A DNA stretch of 64,000 nt from Sulfitobacter sp. M05 (GCF_029285175.1 NZ_JABEDH010000001.1:1178001-1242000); one strand, 5' to 3'; numbered from the stretch's first letter, positions 43,475-53,718 are shown. Notes: generated by a model from the letters alone, not told the origin. Translations and numbers: made by a program.

Positions 43475-44488
43475 ATGGCACGTTCACGCCCCGCCCCCGC
43501 ACAAGTATTGGCGGTCTACCCTGCACAAGGCTTTGTCGCCACGGATGGTGCAAACACGGGCGATCCGGTGTCCTTTGCCCGCGAGCTGGTGCTGGATGAC
43601 ATCTATGAACTGCCCTACGGCATCACGACCCAGCGCCTTGGTGTGCTTGACGGTCCCGACAGCCATTTCCGCATCGCGTCAGACTCTGGTGTTGGCACGC
43701 CGCGCTCGACGCTTGTACTTGACAGCGCGCTTAGTTTTATGGCCGGCGACGGCGGCATTCACGAGGCGTTGCTGTTGGTCGAGGTCGACGCAAAGGGTGA
43801 TGCCGCCGCCGTTTATCTGCTTCCCTTGACCGCCCTGCACAGCGGTGTCGAATACCGTCTGGTCGGCATTGACACCACCACCGCGCAGCAAAAATTCGCG
43901 CAGGTCGGTTGTGTGTCCTTTACCTGGGGCACCCACATCACGCTGGCGACCGGTGAGCAGCGGCTGATCGAAGACCTTGCCGTCGGGGATTCTATCCTGA
44001 CCCGCGATGACGGCGTGCAACCGCTGCGTTGGATCGGCCAGACCACCGTGCGCGCGCTGGGGGAATTCGCGCCAGTCAAGATTCTCGCCGGCACTCTTAA
44101 CAACGATCACGACCTGATCGTCAGCCCCGATCATCGGCTGTTTATTTATCAACGCAGCGACGAACTGGGGGCGGGACGTGCCGAAATTCTGGTCAAAGCC
44201 CGCCATCTAGTAAATGGCACTTCAGTGACCGTGATGGATGGCGGATTTGTCGACTACTTCCAACTGCTGTTTGACAGTCACCAGATCGTCTATGCCGAGG
44301 GCATCGCAGCGGAAACCATGCTGATCGACATGCGTACCAAACCGGTCCTGCCCAAAGCTCTATCTGCGGCCATGGGCGATGTGATCCCCGGCCACTCCGA
44401 CCTGCCCCATGCCGGACTGGACGTCAGTGAGTCCCTGTTGGACCGCCACGACATTGCAGAGCTGCTGCGCAAAGCCTCAGGGCGCTAA
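43475..44488 (+). CDS. Hint (Hedgehog/intein)-domain protein 2
   Basis: 337 residues, with AGAGGA before ATG 43475. Residues 10-145 form a beta-rich roseobacter-type N-terminal domain (AVYPAQGFVATDGANTGDPV, ELVLDDIYELPYGITTQRL). The Hint domain starts SFTWGTHITLATGEQRLIED near 148, continues LAVGDSILTRDDGVQPLRWI and IVSPDHRLFIYQRSDELG, with the FQLLFDSHQIVYAEG segment near 265. The position usually held by Cys in CFTxGT is Ser (S148), with a Cys two residues earlier. Whether it self-processes is uncertain. It differs from Hint 1 in its N-terminal domain. Confidence 0.85.
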   Translation: MARSRPAPAQVLAVYPAQGFVATDGANTGDPVSFARELVLDDIYELPYGITTQRLGVLDGPDSHFRIASDSGVGTPRSTLVLDSALSFMAGDGGIHEALLLVEVDAKGDAAAVYLLPLTALHSGVEYRLVGIDTTTAQQKFAQVGCVSFTWGTHITLATGEQRLIEDLAVGDSILTRDDGVQPLRWIGQTTVRALGEFAPVKILAGTLNNDHDLIVSPDHRLFIYQRSDELGAGRAEILVKARHLVNGTSVTVMDGGFVDYFQLLFDSHQIVYAEGIAAETMLIDMRTKPVLPKALSAAMGDVIPGHSDLPHAGLDVSESLLDRHDIAELLRKASGR

Positions 44489-44677
44489 AACTGACCGACA
44501 CTGCCTTGTCGTTGATTGGCAGCGCGTGGCCCTGTGCCCCGTCGAAAAACACCACAACCCTTGTTTCCACTGGTATCTAGGGTATGTGTACGCCCGATGA
44601 ACGCAGGGTGACAAACAACCCGACATTTACCTTTCCCCGACCTATCGGTGAGAAACACATGAGGAACGGCACGCAAG

Positions 44678-46285
44678 ATGTTGGACACACAGAATAACCG
44701 CCCCGATCTACCGGTTGAAATAGCCCGCCGCCGAACCTTTGCCATCATCAGCCACCCGGATGCTGGCAAAACCACGCTGACAGAGAAATTCCTTCTGTTT
44801 GGTGGCGCGATCCAGATGGCCGGTCAGGTGCGTGCCAAAGGCGAAGCCCGCCGCACCCGCTCTGACTTTATGGCGATGGAAAAAGACCGCGGCATCTCTG
44901 TTTCAGCCTCGGCCATGTCGTTTGACTTCAAAGAGTTCCGTTTTAACCTTGTTGACACACCCGGCCACTCGGATTTCTCAGAAGATACCTATCGCACACT
45001 GACGGCTGTGGATGCTGCCGTGATGGTGATCGACGGGGCCAAGGGCGTGGAAAGCCAAACGCAAAAGCTGTTTGAAGTCTGCCGGATGCGTGACCTGCCA
45101 ATCCTGACCTTCTGTAACAAGATGGACCGCGAAAGCCGCGATGTGTTTGAGATCATCGACGAAATTCAGCAAAACCTTGCGATTGACGTGACCCCAGCCA
45201 GTTGGCCAATCGGGGTTGGCCGTGATTTCATCGGCTGTTACGATATTTTGCGCGACCGACTTGAAGTGATGGACCGCGCCGACCGGAATAAAGTTTCTGA
45301 ATCTATTGAAATCAACGGCTTGGATGACCCAAAACTGGCCGAACATGTGCCTGCCGATCTGCTTGAAAAGCTGCGTGAAGACCTTGAGATGGTACGCGAG
45401 TTGATGCCGCCACTCGACGCTGAGTTGATGGCGGAAGGGTCACTGACCCCGATCTGGTTTGGCTCCGCAATCAATTCCTTCGGCGTCAAGGAGTTGATGG
45501 AAGGCATCGCCAAATTTGGCCCCGAACCACAGATCCAAAAAGCAGAGCCCCGTCAGATTCTGCCCGAAGAGACCAAAGTGTCCGGCTTTGTTTTCAAGGT
45601 TCAGGCCAATATGGACCCAAAGCACCGCGACCGCGTCGCCTTTGTGCGCCTCGCCTCGGGGCACTTTTTGCGCGGCATGAAGATGACCCATGTGCGCACC
45701 AAGAAACCGATGGCGATCACCAATCCGGTGATGTTTCTTGCCTCCGATCGGGAGCTCGCAGAAGAGGCCTGGGCCGGCGATATCATCGGCATTCCCAACC
45801 ACGGGCAATTGCGGATCGGTGACACGTTAACCGAAGGGGAAGCTTTGCGCGTTACAGGTATCCCGTCCTTCGCGCCCGAACTCCTCCAAGGCGTGCGTGC
45901 GGGCGATCCGTTGAAGTCAAAGCATCTGGAAAAAGCCCTGATGCAATTTGCCGAAGAAGGGGCCGCAAAAGTATTTAAACCCTCCATCGGCTCCGGCTTT
46001 GTCGTGGGCGTGGTGGGCCAGTTGCAGTTCGAAGTTCTGGCCAGCCGGATCGAGCTGGAATATGGCCTGCCGGTCCGGTTTGAACAGTCGCAGTTCACCT
46101 CTGCGCGGTGGGTGAATGGGGAAAAACTGGCGGTGGACAAGTTTACCCAGGCCAACCCGCAACATATCGCCCATGACCATGATGGTGACATTGTTTACCT
46201 GACGCGGCTGCAATGGGACATCGACCGGGTCGAGCGTGATTATCCCGATGTACGACTGACATCGACCAAGGAAATGATGGTGTGA
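44678..46285 (+). CDS. prfC: Peptide chain release factor 3
   Basis: 535 residues. GTPase motifs are SHPDAGKTTLTEKFLLFGGA (G1), GISVSASAM (switch region), LVDTPGHSDFSEDT (G3) and FCNKMDRESRD (G4). EF-G-like domains II and III follow with GLPVRFEQSQFTSARWV near the end. RF3 recycles RF1/RF2 from the ribosome with GTP. The stop overlaps the next gene by 4 bp (GTGA), an unusual coupling for prfC. Confidence 0.96.
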   Translation: MLDTQNNRPDLPVEIARRRTFAIISHPDAGKTTLTEKFLLFGGAIQMAGQVRAKGEARRTRSDFMAMEKDRGISVSASAMSFDFKEFRFNLVDTPGHSDFSEDTYRTLTAVDAAVMVIDGAKGVESQTQKLFEVCRMRDLPILTFCNKMDRESRDVFEIIDEIQQNLAIDVTPASWPIGVGRDFIGCYDILRDRLEVMDRADRNKVSESIEINGLDDPKLAEHVPADLLEKLREDLEMVRELMPPLDAELMAEGSLTPIWFGSAINSFGVKELMEGIAKFGPEPQIQKAEPRQILPEETKVSGFVFKVQANMDPKHRDRVAFVRLASGHFLRGMKMTHVRTKKPMAITNPVMFLASDRELAEEAWAGDIIGIPNHGQLRIGDTLTEGEALRVTGIPSFAPELLQGVRAGDPLKSKHLEKALMQFAEEGAAKVFKPSIGSGFVVGVVGQLQFEVLASRIELEYGLPVRFEQSQFTSARWVNGEKLAVDKFTQANPQHIAHDHDGDIVYLTRLQWDIDRVERDYPDVRLTSTKEMMV

Positions 46286-47202
46286 CAGCGACCTGGGGGA
46301 TCAGCGCCACGATCCTCGCGCCGGTTCGCGACATTCTGGCCTTTGCCGCCTACCACCTCGAGGCGGGCGCGCATAGGCTGTACATCTATCTGGATGACGA
46401 CAATCAGGCCGCCTTTGATGCGCTCAAGGCGCACCCCAAGATACGCCCGACGCTTTGTAATGAGGCATGGTGGAACGGCAAACCGCCAAAGAAACATCAG
46501 GTGCGCCAAACCCGCAATGCCACCCATGCCTATGGTCGGCGCGCCGAGGTGGATTGGCTGATTCACATGGATGTGGATGAATTCCTTGTTGCGCAACAGC
46601 CGGTCGCCGCAGTTCTTGCCGCCCTCCCCCCAGAGCAGAAGATCGCCCGCATCCGCCCGATGGAACAACTGGCGGGCGATGGGACCAGTTTTAAGGCCTT
46701 TGTCCCCAACGGGCCCGACCGCCAGAAAATCGTGGCCGGGCTTTATCCGACCTATGGCCCCTATCTGAAGGGCGGATTCCTCAGCCATCTGGCAGGAAAG
46801 TGCTTTGTGCGCAGCGGGTTGAGTGGTGTGCGGGTGCAAATCCACAACGCATTCCAGCACGACGAGATGCTTCAGGGGCCAGAAACAACGCCTGACATTG
46901 ACCTTGCCCATTGCCACGCAAGTGATTGGGACGATTGGTATTCATCCTATCGCCACCGGCTGGAAAAAGGGTCTTACCGCGCTGAACTGGCCCCCAACCG
47001 CCCCCGCGATAAAGGTGGGTTGTCGATGCATGAACTGTTTCAAATGATCGAAGCAGAGGGCGGCAAGACCGCGCTGGAGGCCTTCTTTGACGAGGTGTGC
47101 CGCGATACCCCCGCCCTACGGCAGCGGCTGTCCGCACAGGGGCTGCTGAAACGGGCAAACCTTGACCTAAATACCACAATTCCCAAGCATTTTCCGCGCT
47201 GA
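46282..47202 (+). CDS. Glycosyltransferase-like protein (Glyco_tranf_2_4 type)
   Basis: 306 residues, GTG start inside the prfC stop. ISATILAPVRDILAFAAYHL, then LYIYLDDDNQAAFDALKAHP, and WLIHMDVDEFLVAQQPVAAV near residue 95 carry the family's DVDEF motif; HNAFQHDEML and LAHCHASDWDDWYSSYRHRL follow. It is a distant relative of the three transferases at 7989-13772 but lacks their NHYALRS segment. The coupling to prfC suggests constitutive expression. Acceptor and donor are unknown. Confidence 0.82.
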   Translation: MTATWGISATILAPVRDILAFAAYHLEAGAHRLYIYLDDDNQAAFDALKAHPKIRPTLCNEAWWNGKPPKKHQVRQTRNATHAYGRRAEVDWLIHMDVDEFLVAQQPVAAVLAALPPEQKIARIRPMEQLAGDGTSFKAFVPNGPDRQKIVAGLYPTYGPYLKGGFLSHLAGKCFVRSGLSGVRVQIHNAFQHDEMLQGPETTPDIDLAHCHASDWDDWYSSYRHRLEKGSYRAELAPNRPRDKGGLSMHELFQMIEAEGGKTALEAFFDEVCRDTPALRQRLSAQGLLKRANLDLNTTIPKHFPR

Positions 47203-47234
47203 ACGCCAAAGACAGGCCCAAATAAGCGATCTAT

Positions 47235-47263
47235 TTGACGTGCGCGGTGCAAGTTGTTATCGG
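47235..47263 (+). promoter_or_regulatory. Candidate sigma-70 promoter before the DEAD-box gene
   Basis: TTGACG at 47235-47240 and TATCGG at 47258-47263 are separated by 17 bp. The -35 is good and the -10 is weak. Position fits either proposed start of the helicase. Confidence 0.3.
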
Positions 47264-47359
47264 TGCGCAACATGTCGCGGCAGGTGCCGCCCTTGGGCCA
47301 AGAAGGCCGATATGACTGATGCAGCGGGCCAAATCAGCGTCCGCAATAACCGGACACAT

Positions 47360-48934
47360 ATGACAAAATTTTCTGATCTAAAGCTCAGCCCCAAAGTGCT
47401 CAAGGCCATCGACGAGGCCGGGTACGAATCCCCGACACCCATTCAGGCCGGTGCGATCCCCCCTGCCCTTGAAGGCCGCGATGTCCTTGGCATTGCCCAG
47501 ACCGGCACAGGTAAAACCGCCAGTTTCACCCTTCCAATGATCACCATGCTGGCCCGTGGCCGCGCCCGCGCGCGGATGCCACGGTCTCTGGTGTTGTGCC
47601 CGACACGGGAACTGGCCGCGCAGGTTGCTGAAAACTTCGACACGTATGCGCAGCATGTGAAGCTGACCAAGGCGCTGTTGATCGGGGGTGTTTCGTTCAA
47701 GGAACAGGACATTCTGATCGACAAGGGGGTTGATGTTCTGATCGCGACACCGGGCCGCCTTCTGGATCATTTCGAACGCGGCAAACTGATCCTGAATGAT
47801 GTAAAAATCATGGTGGTGGACGAAGCCGACCGGATGCTGGATATGGGGTTCATCCCCGATATCGAACGCATCTTTGGCCTGACACCATTCACCCGCCAGA
47901 CCCTGTTCTTTTCAGCCACGATGGCCCCCGAGATCGAACGGATCACCAATACGTTTTTGTCCAACCCTGAGCGGATCGAAGTCGCCCGTCAGGCCACGAC
48001 AAACAAGAATATCACCCAAGGGGTTCTTGAGTTCAAAGCATCGCGCAAGGACCGTGAAGGGTCTGAAAAGCGCAAGGTTTTGCGGGCGCTGATTGATGCC
48101 GAAGGCGAAAAGTGCAGCAATGCCATCATCTTTTGCAACCGCAAGATGGATGTGGATATTGTCGCCAAGTCGTTGAAAAAATACGGCTATGATGCGGCCC
48201 CGATCCATGGTGATCTGGACCAGAGCCAGCGCACCAAGACGCTTGAGGGCTTCCGCGAGGGCGACCTGCGTTTTCTGGTGGCTTCTGATGTGGCTGCGCG
48301 CGGTCTGGATGTGCCTTCTGTCAGCCACGTCTATAACTTCGATGTGCCCAGTCACGCCGAAGACTATGTTCACCGCATTGGCCGGACCGGTCGCGCCGGT
48401 CGGGATGGCACCGCAATCATGATCTGCACGCCACGCGACGAAAAGAACCTCGAAGACGTCGAACGTCTGGTGCAGCATCAGATCCCGCGTCTGGAAAACC
48501 CGCTTGGTGCTGGCAAAGCTCCTGAAAATAACGCTGCCAAACCGGCAGAGGATGCTGAGGTAAAGACCGACAAGCCAAAGCGCACAAGGTCGCGTAGCCG
48601 TAAGACGGATGATGCCCCCAAGGCAGCAGATGCACCGCAGGTCGAAGATACCTCAAACGCAGGCACCAAGACGGAAGCGCCCAAGCGCGAGGCAAAACCA
48701 GCCGCCGCCAAAGCGCCGTCAAAGTCACGTTCCGACACTCAGGAAAACCGTTCCGACAACAACCGCAATAACAACGCCTCCTCTTCACGTGGGCGCAATG
48801 ACAATCGCGGCGGGCGTAACGACAACCGTGGTGGACGGGGCAACAACGATCGGGGCGACAACAGGGTTGTCGGTCTTGGCGATCACACGCCCGAGTTCAT
48901 CGAACTGAGCTTTGCCGACCGGCCAGCAAGCTAG
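47360..48934 (+). CDS. DEAD-box RNA helicase
   Basis: 524 residues from ATG 47360, which begins the conserved MTKFSDLKLSPKVLKAIDEA; ATG 47312 (preceded by AAGAAGG) would add 16 residues. Q-motif YESPTPIQAGAIP, Walker A AQTGTGKT, PTRELA, VDEADRMLD, SAT and HRIGRTGRAGRDGTA are all present, with one insertion SRKDREGSEKRKV between the lobes. The C-terminal 130 residues are low-complexity: Lys/Ala/Thr-rich, then Asn/Arg/Gly-rich (NRNNNASSSRGRNDNRGGRN), typical of RNA-binding tails in RhlE-like cold-response helicases. A strong terminator follows. Confidence 0.94.
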   Translation: MTKFSDLKLSPKVLKAIDEAGYESPTPIQAGAIPPALEGRDVLGIAQTGTGKTASFTLPMITMLARGRARARMPRSLVLCPTRELAAQVAENFDTYAQHVKLTKALLIGGVSFKEQDILIDKGVDVLIATPGRLLDHFERGKLILNDVKIMVVDEADRMLDMGFIPDIERIFGLTPFTRQTLFFSATMAPEIERITNTFLSNPERIEVARQATTNKNITQGVLEFKASRKDREGSEKRKVLRALIDAEGEKCSNAIIFCNRKMDVDIVAKSLKKYGYDAAPIHGDLDQSQRTKTLEGFREGDLRFLVASDVAARGLDVPSVSHVYNFDVPSHAEDYVHRIGRTGRAGRDGTAIMICTPRDEKNLEDVERLVQHQIPRLENPLGAGKAPENNAAKPAEDAEVKTDKPKRTRSRSRKTDDAPKAADAPQVEDTSNAGTKTEAPKREAKPAAAKAPSKSRSDTQENRSDNNRNNNASSSRGRNDNRGGRNDNRGGRGNNDRGDNRVVGLGDHTPEFIELSFADRPAS

Positions 48935-48955
48935 GTAGGCCTCGAACAAAACAAA

Positions 48956-48997
48956 CAAGAAAGGCCCCTCAGATCACTGCGGGGCCTTTCTTGTTTT
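48956..48997. terminator. Strong bidirectional terminator
   Basis: CAAGAAAGGCCCC (48956-48968) pairs perfectly with GGGGCCTTTCTTG (48981-48993), followed by TTTT; the other strand also ends in TTGTTTG. It separates the convergent helicase gene and the nuo-birA-coaX-RNase J operon. Confidence 0.88.
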
Positions 48998-49020
48998 CAC
49001 CCTGTGGCGTTGTGCTGTGA

Positions 49021-50691
49021 TCAGCTTAACCGGCTGACCACCACCGTTACCTCTGGTTTCTTACCAATTTCATCATTGGCAGACTGACGCACGACCCGTT
49101 TCAAGCCGTCGTTCAACTTGGTATCATCCCGCAGGGTTGCCGCCTTGGACCGTCCCAGAAACTGGCTCAGGTCTTCTTCCAGCACATCGACCAAGGATGC
49201 ACCGGATTTCCCTGTGTCTGGCAAGCCCATGGCATCCACCCAAGGATCGCCCAATGGTTCGTCCTCATCGTCAAGGATCACCGTCACGGTAACATGCCCG
49301 TTCAAAGCCATGCGAATACGATCACGGACCACCCCGTCCAGCGCACCGATCTGCACCGAACCGTCGATATAGGTGCGGCCCGTCTCGATATACTCTGCCA
49401 CTTTCGGCGTATTGCCGGACAGATCAATCATCATGCCGTTCACGGCCAGCACACCTTTGATGCCTTTAGCGTCGGCAATTTTGGCATGTTCACGCAGATG
49501 GCGGTGTTCGCCATGCATCGGGATCAGGATTTGTGGTTTAACCACATCATGCAGAATTTCGAGGTCGGGACGGTTGGCATGGCCCGACACGTGGTAATGC
49601 CCGCCCGAAGATTCATCCACCACATCGACACCGCGTTCAGAGAACTGGTTGATGATGCGGATCACACCTTTTTCGTTGCCGGGAATGGTCTTGGAGGAAA
49701 ATAGGAACATGTCCCCTTCCTTCATCTCGATCCCTTGGAACTTGCCACGGGCCAGCTGCGCACTTGCCGCGCGGCGTTCGCCCTGTGATCCGGTCACCAG
49801 CAACATCAGGTTTTCGCGTGGAATGCCGCGGGCATCCTCTGGGCTGACCACCGGAGGAAAATCCTTCATCACACCGGTTTCAAGCGAGGCCTCGACCATG
49901 CGTTTCATTGCACGTCCAAGCAAGACAACCGAACGCCCCGCCTTGTCCGCCGCAACTGCCAGCGTTTTCACCCGCGCCACGTTAGAGGCGAATGTTGTCG
50001 CAACAACCATGCCCTCGGCGCTGCTGACCAGTTCTTCAATCGCCGGGCCAACCGTTGCTTCGGAACGACCGGGATTCCGAGAGAACACATTTGTACTGTC
50101 GCAGACCAGTGCCTTGACGCCATCCTTACAGACCTCGGCCCAAAGCTCTGGATCATAGGCTTCGCCCACACCCGGTGTCAGGTCGATCTTGAAGTCACCG
50201 GAATGGATCACACGCCCTTCCGGGGTGTCGATGACCAAAGCCGAGCTTTCAGGGATGGAATGGGAAATCGGCAGGAAACCTACTGTGAATGGGCCAACCG
50301 TTACCTGATGCGGCCAGGCTGACGTCACATGGATTGCATCTGCGGGATGGCCATGTTCGTCCATTTTGCGGGCCGCAATATTGGCCGTGAACTTGCGCGC
50401 ATAGATAGGCGCTTGCAACTGTCCGTAGGTATGGGCAATGCCGCCTACGTGGTCTTCGTGGGCATGGGTGACAAACACCGCCTCGATGCGATCCTTGCGG
50501 TCACGCAGCCAAGCGATGTCCGCAATGATCAAATCCACACCCGGACTGCCGTCCATATCCGGAAAGGCCACGCCCAGATCGACAACGATCAAACGCTCCT
50601 TGCCCGGCTTACCGTAGCCATACACATAGGCATTCATGCCTATCTCACCTGCCCCACCGAGGGGCAGATAGATCAATCGTTCACTGCTCAT
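49021..50691 (-). CDS. rnj: Ribonuclease J
   Basis: 556 residues. Metallo-beta-lactamase motif VFVTHAHEDHVGGIAHTYG near residue 77, SGDFKIDLTP, then beta-CASP features CDSTNVFSRNPGRSE, VVATTFASNVARV, LVTGSQGERRAASAQLARG and VSGHANRPDLEIL, and PMHGEHRHLREHAKIA for the last metal ligand. It has 5'-3' exo- and endonuclease activity in RNA maturation and turnover; in alphaproteobacteria it acts on rRNA and mRNA. ATG overlaps the coaX stop (TAATG). Last gene of the operon. Confidence 0.95.
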   Translation of the reverse strand: MSSERLIYLPLGGAGEIGMNAYVYGYGKPGKERLIVVDLGVAFPDMDGSPGVDLIIADIAWLRDRKDRIEAVFVTHAHEDHVGGIAHTYGQLQAPIYARKFTANIAARKMDEHGHPADAIHVTSAWPHQVTVGPFTVGFLPISHSIPESSALVIDTPEGRVIHSGDFKIDLTPGVGEAYDPELWAEVCKDGVKALVCDSTNVFSRNPGRSEATVGPAIEELVSSAEGMVVATTFASNVARVKTLAVAADKAGRSVVLLGRAMKRMVEASLETGVMKDFPPVVSPEDARGIPRENLMLLVTGSQGERRAASAQLARGKFQGIEMKEGDMFLFSSKTIPGNEKGVIRIINQFSERGVDVVDESSGGHYHVSGHANRPDLEILHDVVKPQILIPMHGEHRHLREHAKIADAKGIKGVLAVNGMMIDLSGNTPKVAEYIETGRTYIDGSVQIGALDGVVRDRIRMALNGHVTVTVILDDEDEPLGDPWVDAMGLPDTGKSGASLVDVLEEDLSQFLGRSKAATLRDDTKLNDGLKRVVRQSANDEIGKKPEVTVVVSRLS

Positions 50692-51467
50692 TAGTCAGCT
50701 AAATCCTTGTTATACTTATATATCACGGTCAAACCGTGCATCGTCAGGTCATCGCGAAATTCATCAAACAGGTCTACTGCCTGCTGAAATAGCGGGGCCA
50801 GACCACCGGTGGAAATCACGCGCATCTCGCGGCCACGTTCCGCCTTTATCTGCGCACATATCTCACGAACCAGTCCGACGTAACCCCAGAAAACACCGGA
50901 TTGCATACAGGCAACAGTGTTGGTGCCAACGATACGTTGCGGTTGGCTGATATCGACATGGGGCAAGGCCGCCGCCGCATTGTGCAGCGCCTCAAGCGAC
51001 AGGTTTACTCCCGGCGCAATCACGCCACCAACATAGGCCCCATCCGTGTCCACCACATCAAAGGTGGTTGCAGTGCCAAAGTCGACCACAATCAGATCAC
51101 CGCCAAACAGGTCATTCCCGGCGACAGTATTCACCAGACGATCCGGCCCCACGGCGGTTCCTTCATCGACCCGCACATCGACAGGCAAGGTACATCCCGC
51201 CTTGCCCACCACCATAGGTCGGGTGTTGAAATATCTGTCCGCAAAAACCCGCAGGTTAAACACCACACGCGGGACCGTAGATGAAATGATGACATCGGTA
51301 ATATCAGCGGTAACCTCTTCAAATCGCATCAGGGACACCAGCCAGACATAGTATTGATCCGCTGTGCGCTTCCAATCGGTTGCCGTGCGCCATGTGGCAA
51401 TGAATTCAGACCCGTCGTAGATCGAAAAAACCGTATTGGTATTGCCGCAATCAATCGCCAAAAGCAT
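50691..51467 (-). CDS. coaX: Type III pantothenate kinase
   Basis: 258 residues from ATG 51467 (GGAG 7 nt upstream). MLLAIDCGNTNTVFSIYDGS is the phosphate-binding start, GPDRLVNTVAGNDLFGGDLI the substrate region, and VVDFGTATTFDVVDTDGAYV and GGVIAPGVNLSLEALHNAAA the remaining family motifs. It catalyses the first step of CoA synthesis. It follows birA by 13 bp; birA-coaX-rnj next to nuoN is a usual order in this group. Confidence 0.95.
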   Translation of the reverse strand: MLLAIDCGNTNTVFSIYDGSEFIATWRTATDWKRTADQYYVWLVSLMRFEEVTADITDVIISSTVPRVVFNLRVFADRYFNTRPMVVGKAGCTLPVDVRVDEGTAVGPDRLVNTVAGNDLFGGDLIVVDFGTATTFDVVDTDGAYVGGVIAPGVNLSLEALHNAAAALPHVDISQPQRIVGTNTVACMQSGVFWGYVGLVREICAQIKAERGREMRVISTGGLAPLFQQAVDLFDEFRDDLTMHGLTVIYKYNKDLAD

Positions 51468-51480
51468 TACAAAACTCCGT

Positions 51481-52215
51481 TTAGAAAAACACGTCCGCGG
51501 CTGCAATCAGCACCGCACCCTTGGATGTTTGCAGGATCAGGTTGCCGCTCTCGTCGATCCCGTCAAAAGTGCCTACGGTCTCGTCGCGCATCGTACGAGC
51601 GGTGATCACCTCGCCCAATTTCGCCGCGTGGTCCAACCATGCGCGGCGGATCGGGGCGAAACCATGGGTGCGAAACTGTACATCCAAAAGTGCGTATTCG
51701 CCTGCGAGTACATCCAGAAAAACCTCAGGGGCGACCTCAATGTCAAGGTCACGGGCAAGGCTCATTGGTTTGAGCGCCCGCGCCTCGACCTGATCGGGAT
51801 CTGGGGCATGTGCAAGATTGACGCCAATACCGGTGACCAGATGCTCACCAACGCTTTCCAGCAAAATCCCTGCCACCTTGCCGCCGTACAGCAACACGTC
51901 ATTGGGCCATTTCAGAGAAAACGCATCGGCCATCCCCGTCACCGCGACAAAGGTGCGATATAGGGCAAGCGAGGTAGCAAAGGAGCGCAGCGCCGCGACT
52001 GCTGGTGTCTCGACGCGCCGCATCACCAATGTGCCGGCAAAGTTCCCTCTGGGGGTGGCCCATGCCCGCCCGCGGCGTCCACGTGCGGCTGTTTGTTCGA
52101 GTGCAAGGATCCACGTCGGGCCCGATAGTGTCGGCAGCATCCGCGCCGCTTCGGCGAGGGTACTGTCAACCACATCCAGCACATGGCGGGAATATCCCTC
52201 CGGCCAGTCGCTCAT
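51481..52215 (-). CDS. birA: Biotin--[acetyl-CoA-carboxylase] ligase
   Basis: 244 residues. The biotinyl-AMP loop motif is seen as TAARGRRGRAWATPRGNFAG near residue 41, with SLKWPNDVLLYGGKVAGILL near 97 and the C-terminal SH3-like part VGTFDGIDESGNLILQT. No DNA-binding N-terminal domain is present, so it is a monofunctional ligase rather than a repressor. It lies 49 bp after nuoN. Confidence 0.94.
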   Translation of the reverse strand: MSDWPEGYSRHVLDVVDSTLAEAARMLPTLSGPTWILALEQTAARGRRGRAWATPRGNFAGTLVMRRVETPAVAALRSFATSLALYRTFVAVTGMADAFSLKWPNDVLLYGGKVAGILLESVGEHLVTGIGVNLAHAPDPDQVEARALKPMSLARDLDIEVAPEVFLDVLAGEYALLDVQFRTHGFAPIRRAWLDHAAKLGEVITARTMRDETVGTFDGIDESGNLILQTSKGAVLIAAADVFF

Positions 52216-52264
52216 CGCGACCGAACCCAGAGGTCATTCATACCGAAGATCGGCCGCAGCCCGC

Positions 52265-53707
52265 TCAATTCACCAGCGCGCCGGCTGCTTCCAATGCGGC
52301 GGCTTCGACGCCAAACATGTTGATGATACCCAAGACCATGATCAGGGCAGACACCGTAAGGAACACAGGCAGGATACGACCGGAAGACTGGTCAAGCTGC
52401 TCGCTCTGCTCTTCACCGAAGTACATATAGAACACGATCCGAATATAGTAATATGCACCGATCACCGAGGCGATCACACCGGCAATAGCCAACCATGCAA
52501 GCCCGGCATCATAGGCGGCACGCAGCACGTAGAACTTGCCAAAGAAGCCCAACATCGGCGGCACGCCAGCCAGTGAGAACAACAGAACCAGCATCGACAT
52601 GGCGCGGCCCGGGTGGCTTTTGGCATACATGTTCAGCGCACTGATGTCCGTCACAGGCGCACCGTCTTTCTGCATCATCAGAATAAAGGCAAATGTCCCG
52701 ACGTTCATCGTTACATAGATGGCCATATAGACCAGCATTGCCTGCACCCCAAAGGCCGTGCCTGCCGCCAGCCCCATCAGAGCATACCCCATATGGGCGA
52801 TGGAAGAGAATGCCATCAGGCGTTTGATATTGGTCTGGCCAATCGCGGCAACCGCGCCCAGAAACATCGACAGCAAGGAAAGAAGCGCAACAATCTGGCT
52901 CCAGTCGCTGACCGCATTGCCAAAGGCGTCATGCATCACACGGGCAAACAGCGCCATCGCTGCAACCTTCGGGGCCGTGGCAAAGAATGCCGTGACCGGT
53001 GTGGGCGAACCTTCATAAACATCTGGTGTCCACATGTGGAACGGCACGGCGGATACCTTGAACGCCAGACCTGAAATCAGGAACACAATACCCAGCAACA
53101 TACCGATGGAGGTTTCGCCAGCTTGCGCCGTGGTGATAATGCCCGAGAACAACGTGGTGCCTGCGTAGCCGTAGACCAGCGACGCGCCATACAGCAACAG
53201 ACCAGAGGACAGCGCCCCCAGCACAAAATACTTCAGGCCCGCCTCGGTCGAGCGCACAGAGTCGCGGCGCAGCGAAGCCACAACATAAAGCGCCAGCGAT
53301 TGCAGCTCCAACCCCATGTAAAGCGCCATCAGATCCCCTGCCGACACCATCATCATCATCCCAACCGCGCTAAGCGCCACCAGAATGGGGTATTCAAAGC
53401 GCAGCAAACCACGGGTCCGCATATAGCTTTCGGACATCACCAGAACCGCCGCTGCGGACAACAGGATGGTCACCTTTGCAAACCGGGCAAAGCCGTCCTG
53501 CACAAACATGCCATTGAACGCGATCTGCGTCCCCTCACCTGTGCTGCCGATCCATGTCGCCAGCAAGACAAACACAAGGGCCGTGGCCCAGACCAGCATT
53601 CCGCCGACCTTGTCCTTTGTAGTGTAGACAGCCACCAGCAACCCAGCCAGCGCAAAGGCAGACAACAGGATTTCGGGCAGAATGACGTTCAGGTCTGCGG
53701 TAATCAT
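52265..53707 (-). CDS. nuoN: NADH-quinone oxidoreductase subunit N
   Basis: 480 residues, about 14 membrane helices. Proton-pumping features include [22 protein letters not shown] near residue 224 and [20 protein letters not shown] near 300. It is one of three antiporter-like subunits of complex I in the inner membrane. It follows nuoM by 11 bp. Confidence 0.96.
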   Translation of the reverse strand: MITADLNVILPEILLSAFALAGLLVAVYTTKDKVGGMLVWATALVFVLLATWIGSTGEGTQIAFNGMFVQDGFARFAKVTILLSAAAVLVMSESYMRTRGLLRFEYPILVALSAVGMMMMVSAGDLMALYMGLELQSLALYVVASLRRDSVRSTEAGLKYFVLGALSSGLLLYGASLVYGYAGTTLFSGIITTAQAGETSIGMLLGIVFLISGLAFKVSAVPFHMWTPDVYEGSPTPVTAFFATAPKVAAMALFARVMHDAFGNAVSDWSQIVALLSLLSMFLGAVAAIGQTNIKRLMAFSSIAHMGYALMGLAAGTAFGVQAMLVYMAIYVTMNVGTFAFILMMQKDGAPVTDISALNMYAKSHPGRAMSMLVLLFSLAGVPPMLGFFGKFYVLRAAYDAGLAWLAIAGVIASVIGAYYYIRIVFYMYFGEEQSEQLDQSSGRILPVFLTVSALIMVLGIINMFGVEAAALEAAGALVN

Positions 53708-53718
53708 CGCATCTATCC

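Noticed and set aside
33318-44488. Hint genes as parts of a polymorphic toxin or contact-inhibition system
   Set aside because: No toxin domain follows either Hint domain, and there is no immunity gene, RHS repeat or two-partner secretion gene nearby.
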